A stretch of 64,000 nucleotides of DNA, taken from assembly GCF_003362755.1 (NCBI RefSeq), contig NZ_QKRA01000003.1, positions 372,001-436,000 on the forward strand, given 5' to 3'. A model generated the notes under the pieces. It worked only from the letters and a program-made list of their open reading frames with translations, was not told the DNA's origin and ran no database searches. Each line of letters starts with the position of its first letter. Positions within the stretch are counted from its first letter, which is position 1. Source of the DNA: Marinomonas piezotolerans. GTDB taxonomy: Bacteria; Pseudomonadota; Gammaproteobacteria; Pseudomonadales; Marinomonadaceae. This document shows positions 20,600 to 31,105 of this stretch, piece after piece. A program made the position numbers and the translations under genes.

Positions 20600-20775
20600 A
20601 TGTCGTTGTCCTTATATGGCTGAATGAAAAGGTTAGCTTGTACGTATCATGGCCAGCCGTTGTCCATAGATAGAAAATTAACATGAGTGTAGTTGATATC
20701 AAAGCACTAAAAGTATGAATCAGGTTCACGTTTAATAGCGTAAACTACGTCCGCATTTAATATAAGGAGACATTT

Positions 20776-22128
20776 TTGGATCATCTGATTCCATCCCATA
20801 ACGATCTTTGGTTTCTTCCGCTTGGAGGCACTGGTGAAATCGGTATGAATATGAACTTATATGGCCACGACGGGCAGTGGTTGATGGTTGATTGTGGGGT
20901 GTCGTTCAACGAGCCGTTAAAACCTGATAGCCAAACTACTTATGAATTGGTTTGCGCAGACCCTTCTTTTATTTCAAAACAACGGCATAGACTAGCAGGC
21001 ATCGTGATCACTCACGCCCACGAAGATCATTTGGGAGCTTTGCCTTTTTTATGGAAGCGATTCAAGGTGCCAGTGTATGCCACGCCTTTTACCGCTGAAA
21101 TCCTGCGGCGTAAGCTTGCTCAAGTGGGCTTGTTATCACAAGTGGATATCCGTGAGCTACCCATGGACAGTCGCTTTCAGGTCGGTTCATTTAGCCTCCA
21201 GTGGATCACGCTCACACACTCTATTCCGGAACACAGCGCTTTAATGATTGAAACCCGTGCTGGCAATGTGTTTCATACAGGGGATTGGAAGATTGATCAT
21301 ACCCCTGTCATCGGCGAGCGTTTCACACCAGCAACCCTCTCGACGTTGCGTCAACGAAATGTCAGTGCAATGGTGTGTGACTCGACCAATGCGTTACGAG
21401 CAGGTCACTCTATTTCAGAAGAAGCCTGTTATGACGCTCTACTTAATGTCATTAAGAACGAAACAGGGCGAGTTGTCGTCGGGTGTTTTAGTAGCAACAT
21501 CGCGAGGCTTGTTTCCATTGCACGCGTGGCAAAAGAGACAGGTCGTTATGTCGCTTTTATTGGTCGCTCTCTACAAAACATGGTCAGCGCAGCCCGCGTC
21601 ACAGGTTATTGGCCGGAAGGACTACCAGTTATGGAGAGCTCGCACTTAGGTTATTTGCCCCCAGAAGAGGTCATTGCCGTCGCGACAGGAAGTCAAGGGG
21701 AACCAAGAGCTATGCTGAGTCGATTAGCTAATGATACGTGTTTTGATTTAACTCTTGATAAAGGCGACCTCGTGTTATTCAGTGCGATGACTATTCCGGG
21801 TAATGAGATGGCAATAGGCCGGCTGGTAGAGGCTTTCAAAGCCAAAGGGATTCGAACATTGCAGGCGCAAGATACGGATCAGCCGATACATGTGAGTGGG
21901 CATCCGTGTCAGGATGAGTTGATGGCGATGTACGATTGGGTTCGTCCACAGTTGGCGTTGCCGACCCATGGAGAGCCGGAGCATATGTTAGCCAACGCAG
22001 AGATCGCGAAATCCGCTCACGTGCCGCGCCAATTAACCGGATTGAATGGAGATTTATTTACCATCGCCCCTGAAATAGGCGTACGTAAAAACGCGATTAA
22101 AGCAAAGCGGATTGCCATTGATCGATAG
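20776..22128 (+). CDS. RNase J-like metallo-beta-lactamase/beta-CASP nuclease
   Basis: A 450-residue protein starting at TTG (AAGGAG seven bases upstream). Metallo-beta-lactamase motifs are in order: VDCG, HAHEDHLGALP, a histidine in LTHSIPEHSA, and an aspartate in HTGDWKID. Beta-CASP motifs follow: CDSTNALRAGHS, SGHPCQDE and LPTHGEPEHM. This is the ribonuclease J fold, which gives endo- and 5'-exonucleolytic RNA cleavage in Firmicutes. It is about 100 residues shorter than B. subtilis RNase J and lacks the C-terminal domain. Such genes are a minority in gammaproteobacteria, which rely on RNase E. Function in this host is inferred. Confidence 0.85.
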   Translation: MDHLIPSHNDLWFLPLGGTGEIGMNMNLYGHDGQWLMVDCGVSFNEPLKPDSQTTYELVCADPSFISKQRHRLAGIVITHAHEDHLGALPFLWKRFKVPVYATPFTAEILRRKLAQVGLLSQVDIRELPMDSRFQVGSFSLQWITLTHSIPEHSALMIETRAGNVFHTGDWKIDHTPVIGERFTPATLSTLRQRNVSAMVCDSTNALRAGHSISEEACYDALLNVIKNETGRVVVGCFSSNIARLVSIARVAKETGRYVAFIGRSLQNMVSAARVTGYWPEGLPVMESSHLGYLPPEEVIAVATGSQGEPRAMLSRLANDTCFDLTLDKGDLVLFSAMTIPGNEMAIGRLVEAFKAKGIRTLQAQDTDQPIHVSGHPCQDELMAMYDWVRPQLALPTHGEPEHMLANAEIAKSAHVPRQLTGLNGDLFTIAPEIGVRKNAIKAKRIAIDR

Positions 22129-22149
22129 CTAGTAATCCGTTCCAATGAA

Positions 22150-22181
22150 AACGCCCGCCAAAATACTGTTTAGCGGGCGTT
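22150..22181. terminator. Hairpin between the RNase J-like gene and argC
   Basis: AACGCCCGC (22150-22158) pairs with GCGGGCGTT (22173-22181) around a 14-base loop, between convergent genes. T-runs are short on either side, so strength is moderate. Confidence 0.75.
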
Positions 22182-22197
22182 AAGCTGAGGCTTTTAA

Positions 22198-23130
22198 CTA
22201 AAGGTTGACTGCTAAACCTTCAGTAAAACCAAGCATTAGGTTTAAGTTCTGAACGGCTGCGCCGGATGCACCTTTACCTAAGTTGTCTAGCTTGGCTGAT
22301 AATACAGCGGACTTGCCGTCTTCGGACGCAAACACGGCAAGCTCTACTTGATTAGTGTTTTCCAATCCGTGAGGCGTTAAGAACGGAGCGTTTGGATCAT
22401 TCACTTCATTGAACGGATGAACCGTTACAAACTCTTCTTCGGCATAGGTTTCAGCTAAAGCAGCATGAAGCGCTGGCGCATTTCCCTCTGCTAATCGCAC
22501 AGGAATGGAGATTAGCATCCCTTGCGCGAAGCTGCCGACACTGGGGATAAATGTTGGTGTTTGCTTAAGACCAGACCATTTTTCGATTTCGGGTAGATGT
22601 TTGTGTTTAAAATTCAAACCGTAAGTCGCGTAAGTTGGTGCATTCGCATTATTCTCGTATTGATCAATCAGTTTGTTACCACCGCCAGTGTAGCCTGAAA
22701 TGGCATTGACCGAGTAGTGGGCGTCAGAGGCAAGCAAACCCGCTTCTACAAGAGGTTTAAGCAATAAAATAATCCCAGTTGGGTAACAACCGGGGTTTGA
22801 GACAAATTGTGCATCTTTTATCGCATCGCGTTGGTCAGAAGCCATTTCGGCTAAGCCGTATGTCCAACCATTGGCAACGCGGTGAACTGAACTCGCATCC
22901 AGTACGCGGCAGCCTTCTTCTTTCGCCAATGCAACACTATCGACAGCAGCGTCGTCAGGTAGACACAACACCGTGACGTCAGCTTCTTTCATCAGGCGAC
23001 GCTTTTCGTCTACGTCGCGCTTTTTCGCAGGATCAATACTGATAATTTCGATACCTGTATGGTTTACAAGGCGCTCACGGACTTGTAACCCTGTGGTACC
23101 CGTTTCACCGTCGATAAATACTTTTTTCAT
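22198..23130 (-). CDS. argC: N-acetyl-gamma-glutamyl-phosphate reductase (short, type 2)
   Basis: A 310-residue member of the short ArgC class. The N-terminal NADP motif is IDGETGTTG, the catalytic cysteine is in SNPGCYPTG, and GNAPALHAA and the PHGLENT segment follow family order. It reduces N-acetylglutamyl phosphate to the semialdehyde in arginine biosynthesis. The ATG at 23130 has GGGAG upstream; the next upstream start would add a poor 11-residue leader. No other arginine biosynthetic gene adjoins, although an acetyl/succinylornithine aminotransferase lies 1.7 kb upstream. Confidence 0.93.
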   Translation of the reverse strand: MKKVFIDGETGTTGLQVRERLVNHTGIEIISIDPAKKRDVDEKRRLMKEADVTVLCLPDDAAVDSVALAKEEGCRVLDASSVHRVANGWTYGLAEMASDQRDAIKDAQFVSNPGCYPTGIILLLKPLVEAGLLASDAHYSVNAISGYTGGGNKLIDQYENNANAPTYATYGLNFKHKHLPEIEKWSGLKQTPTFIPSVGSFAQGMLISIPVRLAEGNAPALHAALAETYAEEEFVTVHPFNEVNDPNAPFLTPHGLENTNQVELAVFASEDGKSAVLSAKLDNLGKGASGAAVQNLNLMLGFTEGLAVNL

Positions 23131-23215
23131 GTGGACTCCCAGTAAGCTGCTGTAATACACCACGCAGCGGACAAATATTCATTGCGCAATCATAACATTG
23201 GCGTGATAGCTAGAA

Positions 23216-23273
23216 AACTAAGCACGTGGCCATACTAATGAGATAGATTAGTAAACCACTCGCGTGCTTAGTT
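23216..23273 (-). terminator. Long imperfect hairpin downstream of sbmA
   Basis: An outer 11-bp perfect stem (23216-23226 with 23263-23273) encloses a TGG/CCA pair and an inner 6-bp stem (ACTAAT 23234-23239 with ATTAGT 23247-23252). On the minus strand it is followed by TTTTC, so it can terminate sbmA transcription before argC. Confidence 0.65.
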
Positions 23274-23287
23274 GATTTGTATAAAGA

Positions 23288-24556
23288 CTATGCGTCACCT
23301 ACGTCTTCTTTTGGCATAGAAGCGTTACCGATAGCGGCTTCAAATGCCTTAAGACGCTTGTAAATAGACAGTAGCTCGACAATGGTTGTCCATGAGTTCA
23401 CTAAGAACTGAAATGAATTCTCAACTTGTCCAAAAGCGTTAGAAATACGCTGCATCACGCCAAGAGTAAAAGCGCCCGCAACAATAGAAGGGCCGAGCGC
23501 AATCAAGGGTACTAAAACCCCTGCTTGTAGATAACCATAACGCACGACGTTGAAATACATGTAATGGAAATACAAGCGGAAATAGTTTTTGCGTACGTTA
23601 TTGAATAGTTCGGCGAGTTTTACAGGCTGCGCACGATCTTCATAGTCCTCACCATACACCAGCTCTTTCCGATAAGCGGCCTCGACACGTTGGTTTTTAA
23701 ATTCCAAACCAGGCAATTTAATCCCTGCTGTCGCTAATAAAACTGTACCAATGATTGACCAGAGGATAGCAACAAAGACCAAGGCTTGAGAGACTTCCCC
23801 TATGATTGGTAGCTCCGTGACATAGCTCGAAAGGCCCCATAATACTGGCAAAAAAGCGAGTAGAGTCATAATGGAGTCGAGGAATCGTACCCCTAAGCTT
23901 TCCATGATGCTCGCGAATCGCATCGTATCTTCTTGAATACGCTGCGAGGCCCCCTCTATATGGCGCACTTTCGGCCAAATATCGGTGTAGTAATTGTTCA
24001 TGGCAGTACGCCAACGGAATACATAATGGCTGACAAAAAAGTGGTTAAACACCGCAACCGTGATGGCGACTAGGGCGATAACGGCGAAGGTCAACAATTG
24101 TCCATAAAACTCTGTGAGCGTAATGGTGTTTGGTGCCGTCAGTGCTTTTTGAATAAGATCGTAAAAACTGCCGTACCACTCGTTGATCATCACGCTCACT
24201 TGTACCTGGAACCATGTGATGAATACAATCAGCGCCGAGCCTAATACCGACCACTTGGCCCATTTTTGCCCACCGTATACCATCCAGCCAATGACAAACG
24301 CGGCATAGCACACGAACATGTATTGGTAGAGCCATACATCGGAGGCAAAACTGTAGGCTTCTTGGTAAGCTGCCTGAGCGGCGGCGTCAGCCGCTTCGCC
24401 CAACGCTGAAGGGAAGTCGATGCCAAATAATTGACCCAAGCTCAGCGATTTTCCTAAGTCAATACCAACGGTGTACCAAGTAATAACACTGGCTAGGGCC
24501 CAGAGCACAAACGTCAGAAAGAACAGTTTTGGTTTGGGGAAAAAGGATAAAAACAC
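23288..24556 (-). CDS. sbmA: SbmA/BacA-like peptide transporter
   Basis: A 422-residue inner-membrane protein with about six to seven hydrophobic helices and the family segments NEWYGSFYDLIQKAL, WRTAMNNYYTDIWPKVRH and EGASQRIQEDTMRF. SbmA and BacA import microcins, proline-rich peptides and related compounds by proton motive force and lack an ATPase domain. In rhizobia and Brucella BacA is needed for chronic host infection; in free-living bacteria the natural substrate is unclear. The gene has its own terminator and is likely monocistronic. Confidence 0.9.
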   Translation of the reverse strand: MFLSFFPKPKLFFLTFVLWALASVITWYTVGIDLGKSLSLGQLFGIDFPSALGEAADAAAQAAYQEAYSFASDVWLYQYMFVCYAAFVIGWMVYGGQKWAKWSVLGSALIVFITWFQVQVSVMINEWYGSFYDLIQKALTAPNTITLTEFYGQLLTFAVIALVAITVAVFNHFFVSHYVFRWRTAMNNYYTDIWPKVRHIEGASQRIQEDTMRFASIMESLGVRFLDSIMTLLAFLPVLWGLSSYVTELPIIGEVSQALVFVAILWSIIGTVLLATAGIKLPGLEFKNQRVEAAYRKELVYGEDYEDRAQPVKLAELFNNVRKNYFRLYFHYMYFNVVRYGYLQAGVLVPLIALGPSIVAGAFTLGVMQRISNAFGQVENSFQFLVNSWTTIVELLSIYKRLKAFEAAIGNASMPKEDVGDA

Positions 24557-24727
24557 AGTTTATATCTCTCTAAAAAGTGGTGAGTGGTACCGCCTAAGCG
24601 ATTGATTTGCCTGAAAAGGGTTAGGTGCGTCAACAAGAGCTTAAACCAGTGTGGCTATCAGGACAACGTAGACATTCCAAGGAAGACGCAAATTAAGAGC
24701 AAAACCGAAGATTGAACGTGGCACAAA

Positions 24728-24761
24728 AAAGCCGTAATCAACTTTTGTTGGTTACGGCTTT
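24728..24761 (-). terminator. Terminator of the gdhB-aminotransferase unit
   Basis: A 15-bp stem with one G-T pair (24728-24742 with 24747-24761), four-base loop, followed on the minus strand by six T. It lies 27 bp after the aminotransferase stop. Confidence 0.93.
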
Positions 24762-24787
24762 GTTTTTCAATTAGGGTGATCTTGCTG

Positions 24788-26008
<1,221 letters not shown>

Positions 26009-26026
26009 TTATACCTCTTAAAGTCA

Positions 26027-26047
26027 AGCGGCCCCTGATGGGCCGCT
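26027..26047 (-). terminator. GC-rich hairpin between gdhB and aruC
   Basis: AGCGGCCC (26027-26034) pairs perfectly with GGGCCGCT (26040-26047) around a 5-base loop. It is not followed by a T-run on the minus strand, so it more likely modulates or stabilises the gdhB-aruC mRNA than ends it. Confidence 0.5.
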
Positions 26048-26053
26048 CAGGGT

Positions 26054-29000
26054 TTATATCAGATTTCTTAACTCACGAATAGCAACTGTTACCATGGAAA
26101 GGGACAGTTCTGATTCGGATTTAATTTCTCCAAATGTTGCGTGGTAATGTTTAATGTTGTCGCTGTTAAGGTCATTCCAACGCGCTAGACGACTTTCAAG
26201 TTCATTGATGTCAGCGCCCGTCTGAATGACTTCTTGCGTAATGGTGCGTAACGCATTATCAACTTCATTACCCAAGCCAGCTTTTGCACGACGTTCCCAC
26301 ATGTCATCGGCTGGAAGTTCGTTAACGCTTTGACGCAACCAATGTAAGCCTAAGTCCATTTCCAAGGCGAAGTACGTTTGTGCTGCATCGAGGACTTCTT
26401 TTTCGGTATTGGCAGCGACACGGATGATGTCTAAGCCATAGAATAAGTAGTCTAGAGCGCAGTAATTATTTGCAACGTCTGCAGGGATGCCCTGCTTTTG
26501 CAACTTCTCGCTCATCGCCGCTAAGTGTTCACTGCTTGGCTCGGTAAGAATCGCTTCTAGATTACTGCGAATAATCTCAACACCTGGCTTGTAGGTATCG
26601 GTCAAACGTTGAATCGAAAGCGATTCACGGGTGTTGCGCAATAACCAAAGGGTTGCCCGCTCCACCATAAACTGAATATGAATCAACAGGTTGTTCAGGG
26701 TGGCATTATCGACGGTGAAGTCTAGATCATTGATGGCTTCCCATAAGCCCGACACATTAAAGATGTCTTCAGCTGCCATGTAGGCTCGAACGACATTGAG
26801 GGCGGAGGCGCTGGTTTCTTCCTGTACGTATGTACTGAAAGTCGGCCCCATTCGGTTACCTACATCGTTGGTGACATGCGCTGCGATGATTTCGTGAACC
26901 AGAGGATGGCTCTTCATTGGCTCGCTAAAGCGTTTAACCAAAGGGGTCGGGAAGTAATCTTTGATTTGACCAATCAAGTCTGGGTCTTCGCCGATACCAT
27001 CTTCTACCAACTGCTCAGCGAATTTTATCTTTGAATACGCCAATAACACAGATATCTCAGGTCGAGTTAGACCAAGGCCTTTGTTCATGCGTTTTTTGAT
27101 CTGAGAATCAGACGGCAGGAACTCAATCTCGCGGTTAAGACGGCCTTCACGCACCAACGACAAGATTAAACGCCAATGATCTGCAACACGCTCTGGAGCT
27201 TGTGAGTTGGCAAGTGACAACACATGACTTTGTCCGGTGTTATGACGTAATACCAAATCCGCCACTTCATCGGTCATTTCAGCCAGCAACTTATTACGCT
27301 GCTTTTCCGTCATATCGCCATTTTCGACAATGCGGTTCAGCAAGATCTTGATGTTTACTTCGTGGTCCGAGCTGTCGACACCCGCTGAGTTGTCGATCGC
27401 GTCAGTGCTGACTAGACCACCGTTTTGTGCAAATTCAATACGACCTTTTTGGGTAAAACCAAGGTTGCCGCCTTCACCAATGATTTTGCAACGTAGCTCT
27501 TTACCGTTAACTCGAAGGGCGTTGTTGCCACTGTCACCTACCTCGGCGTGGCTTTCAGACTCTGCTTTAGCATAGGTACCGATACCGCCATTCCAAAGTA
27601 GATCAACGGGGGCTTTAAGAATGTGTGAGATCAAGTCCGTCGGCGCCATGGATTTAACGTTACCTTCAATCCCAAGCGCTTTACGGATATCAGCATTGAT
27701 TGGAATCGATTTGGCGCTACGGCTAAAGATGCCACCACCTTTAGAGATGAGTTCTTTGTTGTAATCTTCCCACGACGAGCGTGGCAGCGCGAACAGGCGT
27801 TGACGTTCCTTAAACGAGCTGGCTGCGTCAGGAGTAGGGTCAATAAAGATATGCATATGGTTAAACGCAGCGATTAGTCGCGTGTGTTCGGACAACAGCA
27901 TGCCGTTACCAAATACGTCACCCGCCATGTCACCAATGCCTACAGCTGTGAAATCCGTAGTTTGGCAGTTGATACCCATTTCTTTAAATTGACGTTTAAC
28001 CGATTCCCAAGCACCGCGAGCAGTAATGCCCATTTTCTTATGGTCATAGCCATTAGAACCGCCAGAGGCAAAGGCATCACCGAGCCAGAAACCGTATTTT
28101 TCAGAAATGCTGTTAGCCAAATCTGAGAACGTTGCCGTACCTTTATCGGCAGCTACCACAAGGTAAGGGTCGTCTTCGTCGTAACGTAGAACAGATTGAG
28201 GTGGTACTAACTCGTTTTGTTTCAGGTTATCAGTAATATCTAGCAAGCCTGAAATAAACGTGGTGTAGCAGCGTACTACTTCGGTTTGAACTTCTTCGCG
28301 TGAGACATTTTTCTTGAGTTGTTTGGCAACAAAGCCACCTTTGGCACCTGCTGGAACAATGACAGCATTTTTAACCATTTGAGCTTTAACCAAACCAAGG
28401 ACTTCGGTACGGAAGTCTTCCATTCGATCAGACCAACGCAAACCACCGCGAGCGACTTTACCTCCACGCATGTGGACACCTTCAACCCATGGGGCATAAA
28501 CAAAAATCTCGAATTTAGGGCGAGGCAATGGAACAGCAGGGATTTCTGTGGGGTCGAGTTTAAAGGATACGTAATCTTTCACATCACCATCTTCAGACGC
28601 TTGGTAAAAGTTAGTACGTAGCATGGCCTGAATGACGGACAAGTAATGTTTTAGAATTCGATCTTCATCCAAATTGTCGACTTGATCAAATGCAGCTTCG
28701 AGTTTCTCCAGTAACTTAGCAACTTTGTCGTCACGTTTTGCTTCTAGCTCAGGATCAAAACGCTGCTCGAACAACTGCACAAGCAAGCGAGCGATGGGGG
28801 CATTCTTTTCTAGGGTTTGCTGCATATACTGCAATGAGAACGGTACTTGCAGTTGAACCAAGTACTTAGTAATGGCACGCAGCATTGTGACTTGGCGCCA
28901 TGTTAATGATGCATCCAATACTAATGCGTTGAACCGATCATTTTCTACACGACGTTTGAATACTTGGTTAAACGCGTTTTGGAAGTCATCGCGGTACGCT

Positions 29001-30871
29001 TTCTTCTCAAGATTAACGCTAGGGTTAACACTGATCGCAAACTCAACGACCCAAGTGTTTGCTGTGCCGTCTCCATTTTGATCAAGCTCGTAAGGGCGCG
29101 CTTCCAATACGCGAAGCCCCATGTATTCCAGAATCGGCAATACATCGGATAAGACAAGTGTGGTGCCCGCTCCGTATACTTTAAAGAAATAGTGATTCTT
29201 GGATTGACCAACTTGGCGGTATAAATGCGTAGAGATATCGCCCTCGTTAGCTAATTCATTTAGACGCTCGATATCCAATACGGCAGAGTTAGGAGAGAAG
29301 TCTTCTCGGTAAGCCGCAGGGAAATAAGGCGCGTATTCACTGTAAAGCTTGTTGCCGCTTTCTTCGCCTTGGCTAGTGTGTAACGCAGCCAATAACTTGT
29401 CATCCCAAGATAGCATCGCGTCTTGCATTTTACGCTGGATATCATCGACATCGGGCGCTGGGCTGTGTTCTGGGTCTGCTATCTGAATGGTGAAGTTTAC
29501 GCGAGCCAGAACTTGTTGCGAGAATTGGACATTAAATTCTGAACTTGTCCCATTGCACGCTTCCATCAGGATGTCCTGCATTTTCATACGCAGCTCTGTG
29601 TTATAGCGATCGCGCGGAACGTACACCAACGCGTTTAAGAAGCGGCCGTAGATGTCTTTGCGTAGGAAAACTCGCAATTGACGACGCTCTTGAATGGCAA
29701 GGATCCCTTCAATGGTATTAAACAAATCATCAATCGGAGCTTGAAGCATCTCGTCACGAGGGTAGCTGTTTAATATATGCTTAAGTGTCTTGCCTTTATG
29801 TCCGTATGGATCGACATTAGCTCGTTCAACAATGGTTTCGAGCTTTTTACGTAGCAATGGGATGTCCTGAAGACGCGCAACATATGCGGCAGAAGAGTAC
29901 AGCCCGAAGAAGCGCCATTCGCCGATTACCTTACCCGCTTTGTCAAAGCGTTTGACCCCTAGATAGTCCAAATGAACCGGTCTATGCACCGTTGAGATGG
30001 CGGTAGATTTTGTCAGCACTAAAGCGTTTTCACGGTCATAAGCTAGAGATGATAGACGTTCGTTCAGGATAACGTCGTATTTCTCTTTCTTGGTCACACG
30101 GAAGGTGCCCAATCCAGAGTTCTCTTGAAATTTAAGGTGAGTTTCACCGTCTTGTTCAACTAGGTCATAAGCGCGAAAACCAACGAATGTGAAATGGTCG
30201 CTTTCTACCCAGCGCAAGAATGCAAGATTTTCAGCGTGTGTTTCGTTGTCTTTTAAATGAGATACGTTTTCAGAGTCCTTAATGATATCGGCAAGGCGTG
30301 CTTTCATTTTTGGCCAGTCGTCGACACACTTTTTCACGTCCTCCATCGTATCTAACAACGCTTCACGAATTTCTTCCATTCTGGGAAGATCTGAGATCCG
30401 GTCGATTTCAAAACGAATGAGTGCTTCTACGGTGGATTTTTTTGAGTTGTCATTAATACTCTTAAGTTCACCTTTAGCCGTTCGTTCGACGCTAACAATT
30501 GGGTGTGCAGTAAAGTGGATCGTATGACCTAGGCGAACCATCGCCATATTGAATGACGATACGAGGAATGGCATGTCGTCTGTGAGTACTTCGACGACAG
30601 TATGTGTCGATTGCCAGCTATGTTCCTCATGGTTGGGATTATAAACACGGACCTTAGGGGAATTAGGTGTACGTTGTTGGACAAAATCCCACAAGCAGAG
30701 TGTCGTGCCGTAAAGATTATCAATTGAATTTTGCTGCATGTCTTCAAGGAGCAGGTCCTCGAAATAGAGGTTAGTCAGCTTGATCAGGTCGTTAGATTCA
30801 GCGCTGCTAAAGTTGTCTTTAATCTCTGCTTCTATGCGAGCAATTAATTCGCTCTTTTTTGTATTCGTCAT
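26054..30871 (-). CDS. gdhB: NAD-specific glutamate dehydrogenase, 180-kDa type
   Basis: A 1605-residue protein, the usual size of the large NAD-dependent glutamate dehydrogenases. The catalytic core lies in the C-terminal half: GGKVARGGLRWSDR, the lysine region IVPAGAKGGFV, and NGGIGTYAK. The long N-terminal part contains the ACT-like regulatory segments of the family. It deaminates glutamate to 2-oxoglutarate and ammonium, and in P. aeruginosa gdhB is induced by arginine through ArgR. It is followed by aruC, whose reaction makes glutamate. An ArgR-like tandem site lies 120 bp upstream. Confidence 0.95.
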   Translation of the reverse strand: MTNTKKSELIARIEAEIKDNFSSAESNDLIKLTNLYFEDLLLEDMQQNSIDNLYGTTLCLWDFVQQRTPNSPKVRVYNPNHEEHSWQSTHTVVEVLTDDMPFLVSSFNMAMVRLGHTIHFTAHPIVSVERTAKGELKSINDNSKKSTVEALIRFEIDRISDLPRMEEIREALLDTMEDVKKCVDDWPKMKARLADIIKDSENVSHLKDNETHAENLAFLRWVESDHFTFVGFRAYDLVEQDGETHLKFQENSGLGTFRVTKKEKYDVILNERLSSLAYDRENALVLTKSTAISTVHRPVHLDYLGVKRFDKAGKVIGEWRFFGLYSSAAYVARLQDIPLLRKKLETIVERANVDPYGHKGKTLKHILNSYPRDEMLQAPIDDLFNTIEGILAIQERRQLRVFLRKDIYGRFLNALVYVPRDRYNTELRMKMQDILMEACNGTSSEFNVQFSQQVLARVNFTIQIADPEHSPAPDVDDIQRKMQDAMLSWDDKLLAALHTSQGEESGNKLYSEYAPYFPAAYREDFSPNSAVLDIERLNELANEGDISTHLYRQVGQSKNHYFFKVYGAGTTLVLSDVLPILEYMGLRVLEARPYELDQNGDGTANTWVVEFAISVNPSVNLEKKAYRDDFQNAFNQVFKRRVENDRFNALVLDASLTWRQVTMLRAITKYLVQLQVPFSLQYMQQTLEKNAPIARLLVQLFEQRFDPELEAKRDDKVAKLLEKLEAAFDQVDNLDEDRILKHYLSVIQAMLRTNFYQASEDGDVKDYVSFKLDPTEIPAVPLPRPKFEIFVYAPWVEGVHMRGGKVARGGLRWSDRMEDFRTEVLGLVKAQMVKNAVIVPAGAKGGFVAKQLKKNVSREEVQTEVVRCYTTFISGLLDITDNLKQNELVPPQSVLRYDEDDPYLVVAADKGTATFSDLANSISEKYGFWLGDAFASGGSNGYDHKKMGITARGAWESVKRQFKEMGINCQTTDFTAVGIGDMAGDVFGNGMLLSEHTRLIAAFNHMHIFIDPTPDAASSFKERQRLFALPRSSWEDYNKELISKGGGIFSRSAKSIPINADIRKALGIEGNVKSMAPTDLISHILKAPVDLLWNGGIGTYAKAESESHAEVGDSGNNALRVNGKELRCKIIGEGGNLGFTQKGRIEFAQNGGLVSTDAIDNSAGVDSSDHEVNIKILLNRIVENGDMTEKQRNKLLAEMTDEVADLVLRHNTGQSHVLSLANSQAPERVADHWRLILSLVREGRLNREIEFLPSDSQIKKRMNKGLGLTRPEISVLLAYSKIKFAEQLVEDGIGEDPDLIGQIKDYFPTPLVKRFSEPMKSHPLVHEIIAAHVTNDVGNRMGPTFSTYVQEETSASALNVVRAYMAAEDIFNVSGLWEAINDLDFTVDNATLNNLLIHIQFMVERATLWLLRNTRESLSIQRLTDTYKPGVEIIRSNLEAILTEPSSEHLAAMSEKLQKQGIPADVANNYCALDYLFYGLDIIRVAANTEKEVLDAAQTYFALEMDLGLHWLRQSVNELPADDMWERRAKAGLGNEVDNALRTITQEVIQTGADINELESRLARWNDLNSDNIKHYHATFGEIKSESELSLSMVTVAIRELRNLI

Positions 30872-30993
30872 GTTTACTCATCCTCATGAGTGAGTGGTGC
30901 TTAAATGAATGTCTATTATTCTTATCAAAAAAGGCTACCCAACACTGATTATTCGATTATTATGAAAATTCAGGTTGTTTGATAGATAGTAAC

Positions 30994-31030
30994 TTTTCAA
31001 ATTGCGACATTTCGTTTTAGTGAGGCGTCC
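30994..31030 (-). promoter_or_regulatory. Candidate ArgR-type tandem operator upstream of gdhB
   Basis: Read toward gdhB, the region has GGACGC-N8-AA, five bases, then TGTCGC-N8-AA, with the two half-sites exactly 21 bp apart. This is the architecture I recall for the Pseudomonas ArgR operator (TGTCGC-N8-AA in tandem). One half matches perfectly, the other has two mismatches. The site ends about 120 bp before the gdhB start, a normal activator distance, and the gene for an ArgR-like protein starts on the other side. Confidence 0.55.
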
Positions 31031-31105
31031 GGTGCTTCAAAAAAAGCTTGATGTCACTTCGAAAAGCCTCTGTTATTCATTCTAAACGATATAAACCTCT
31101 TTTTA

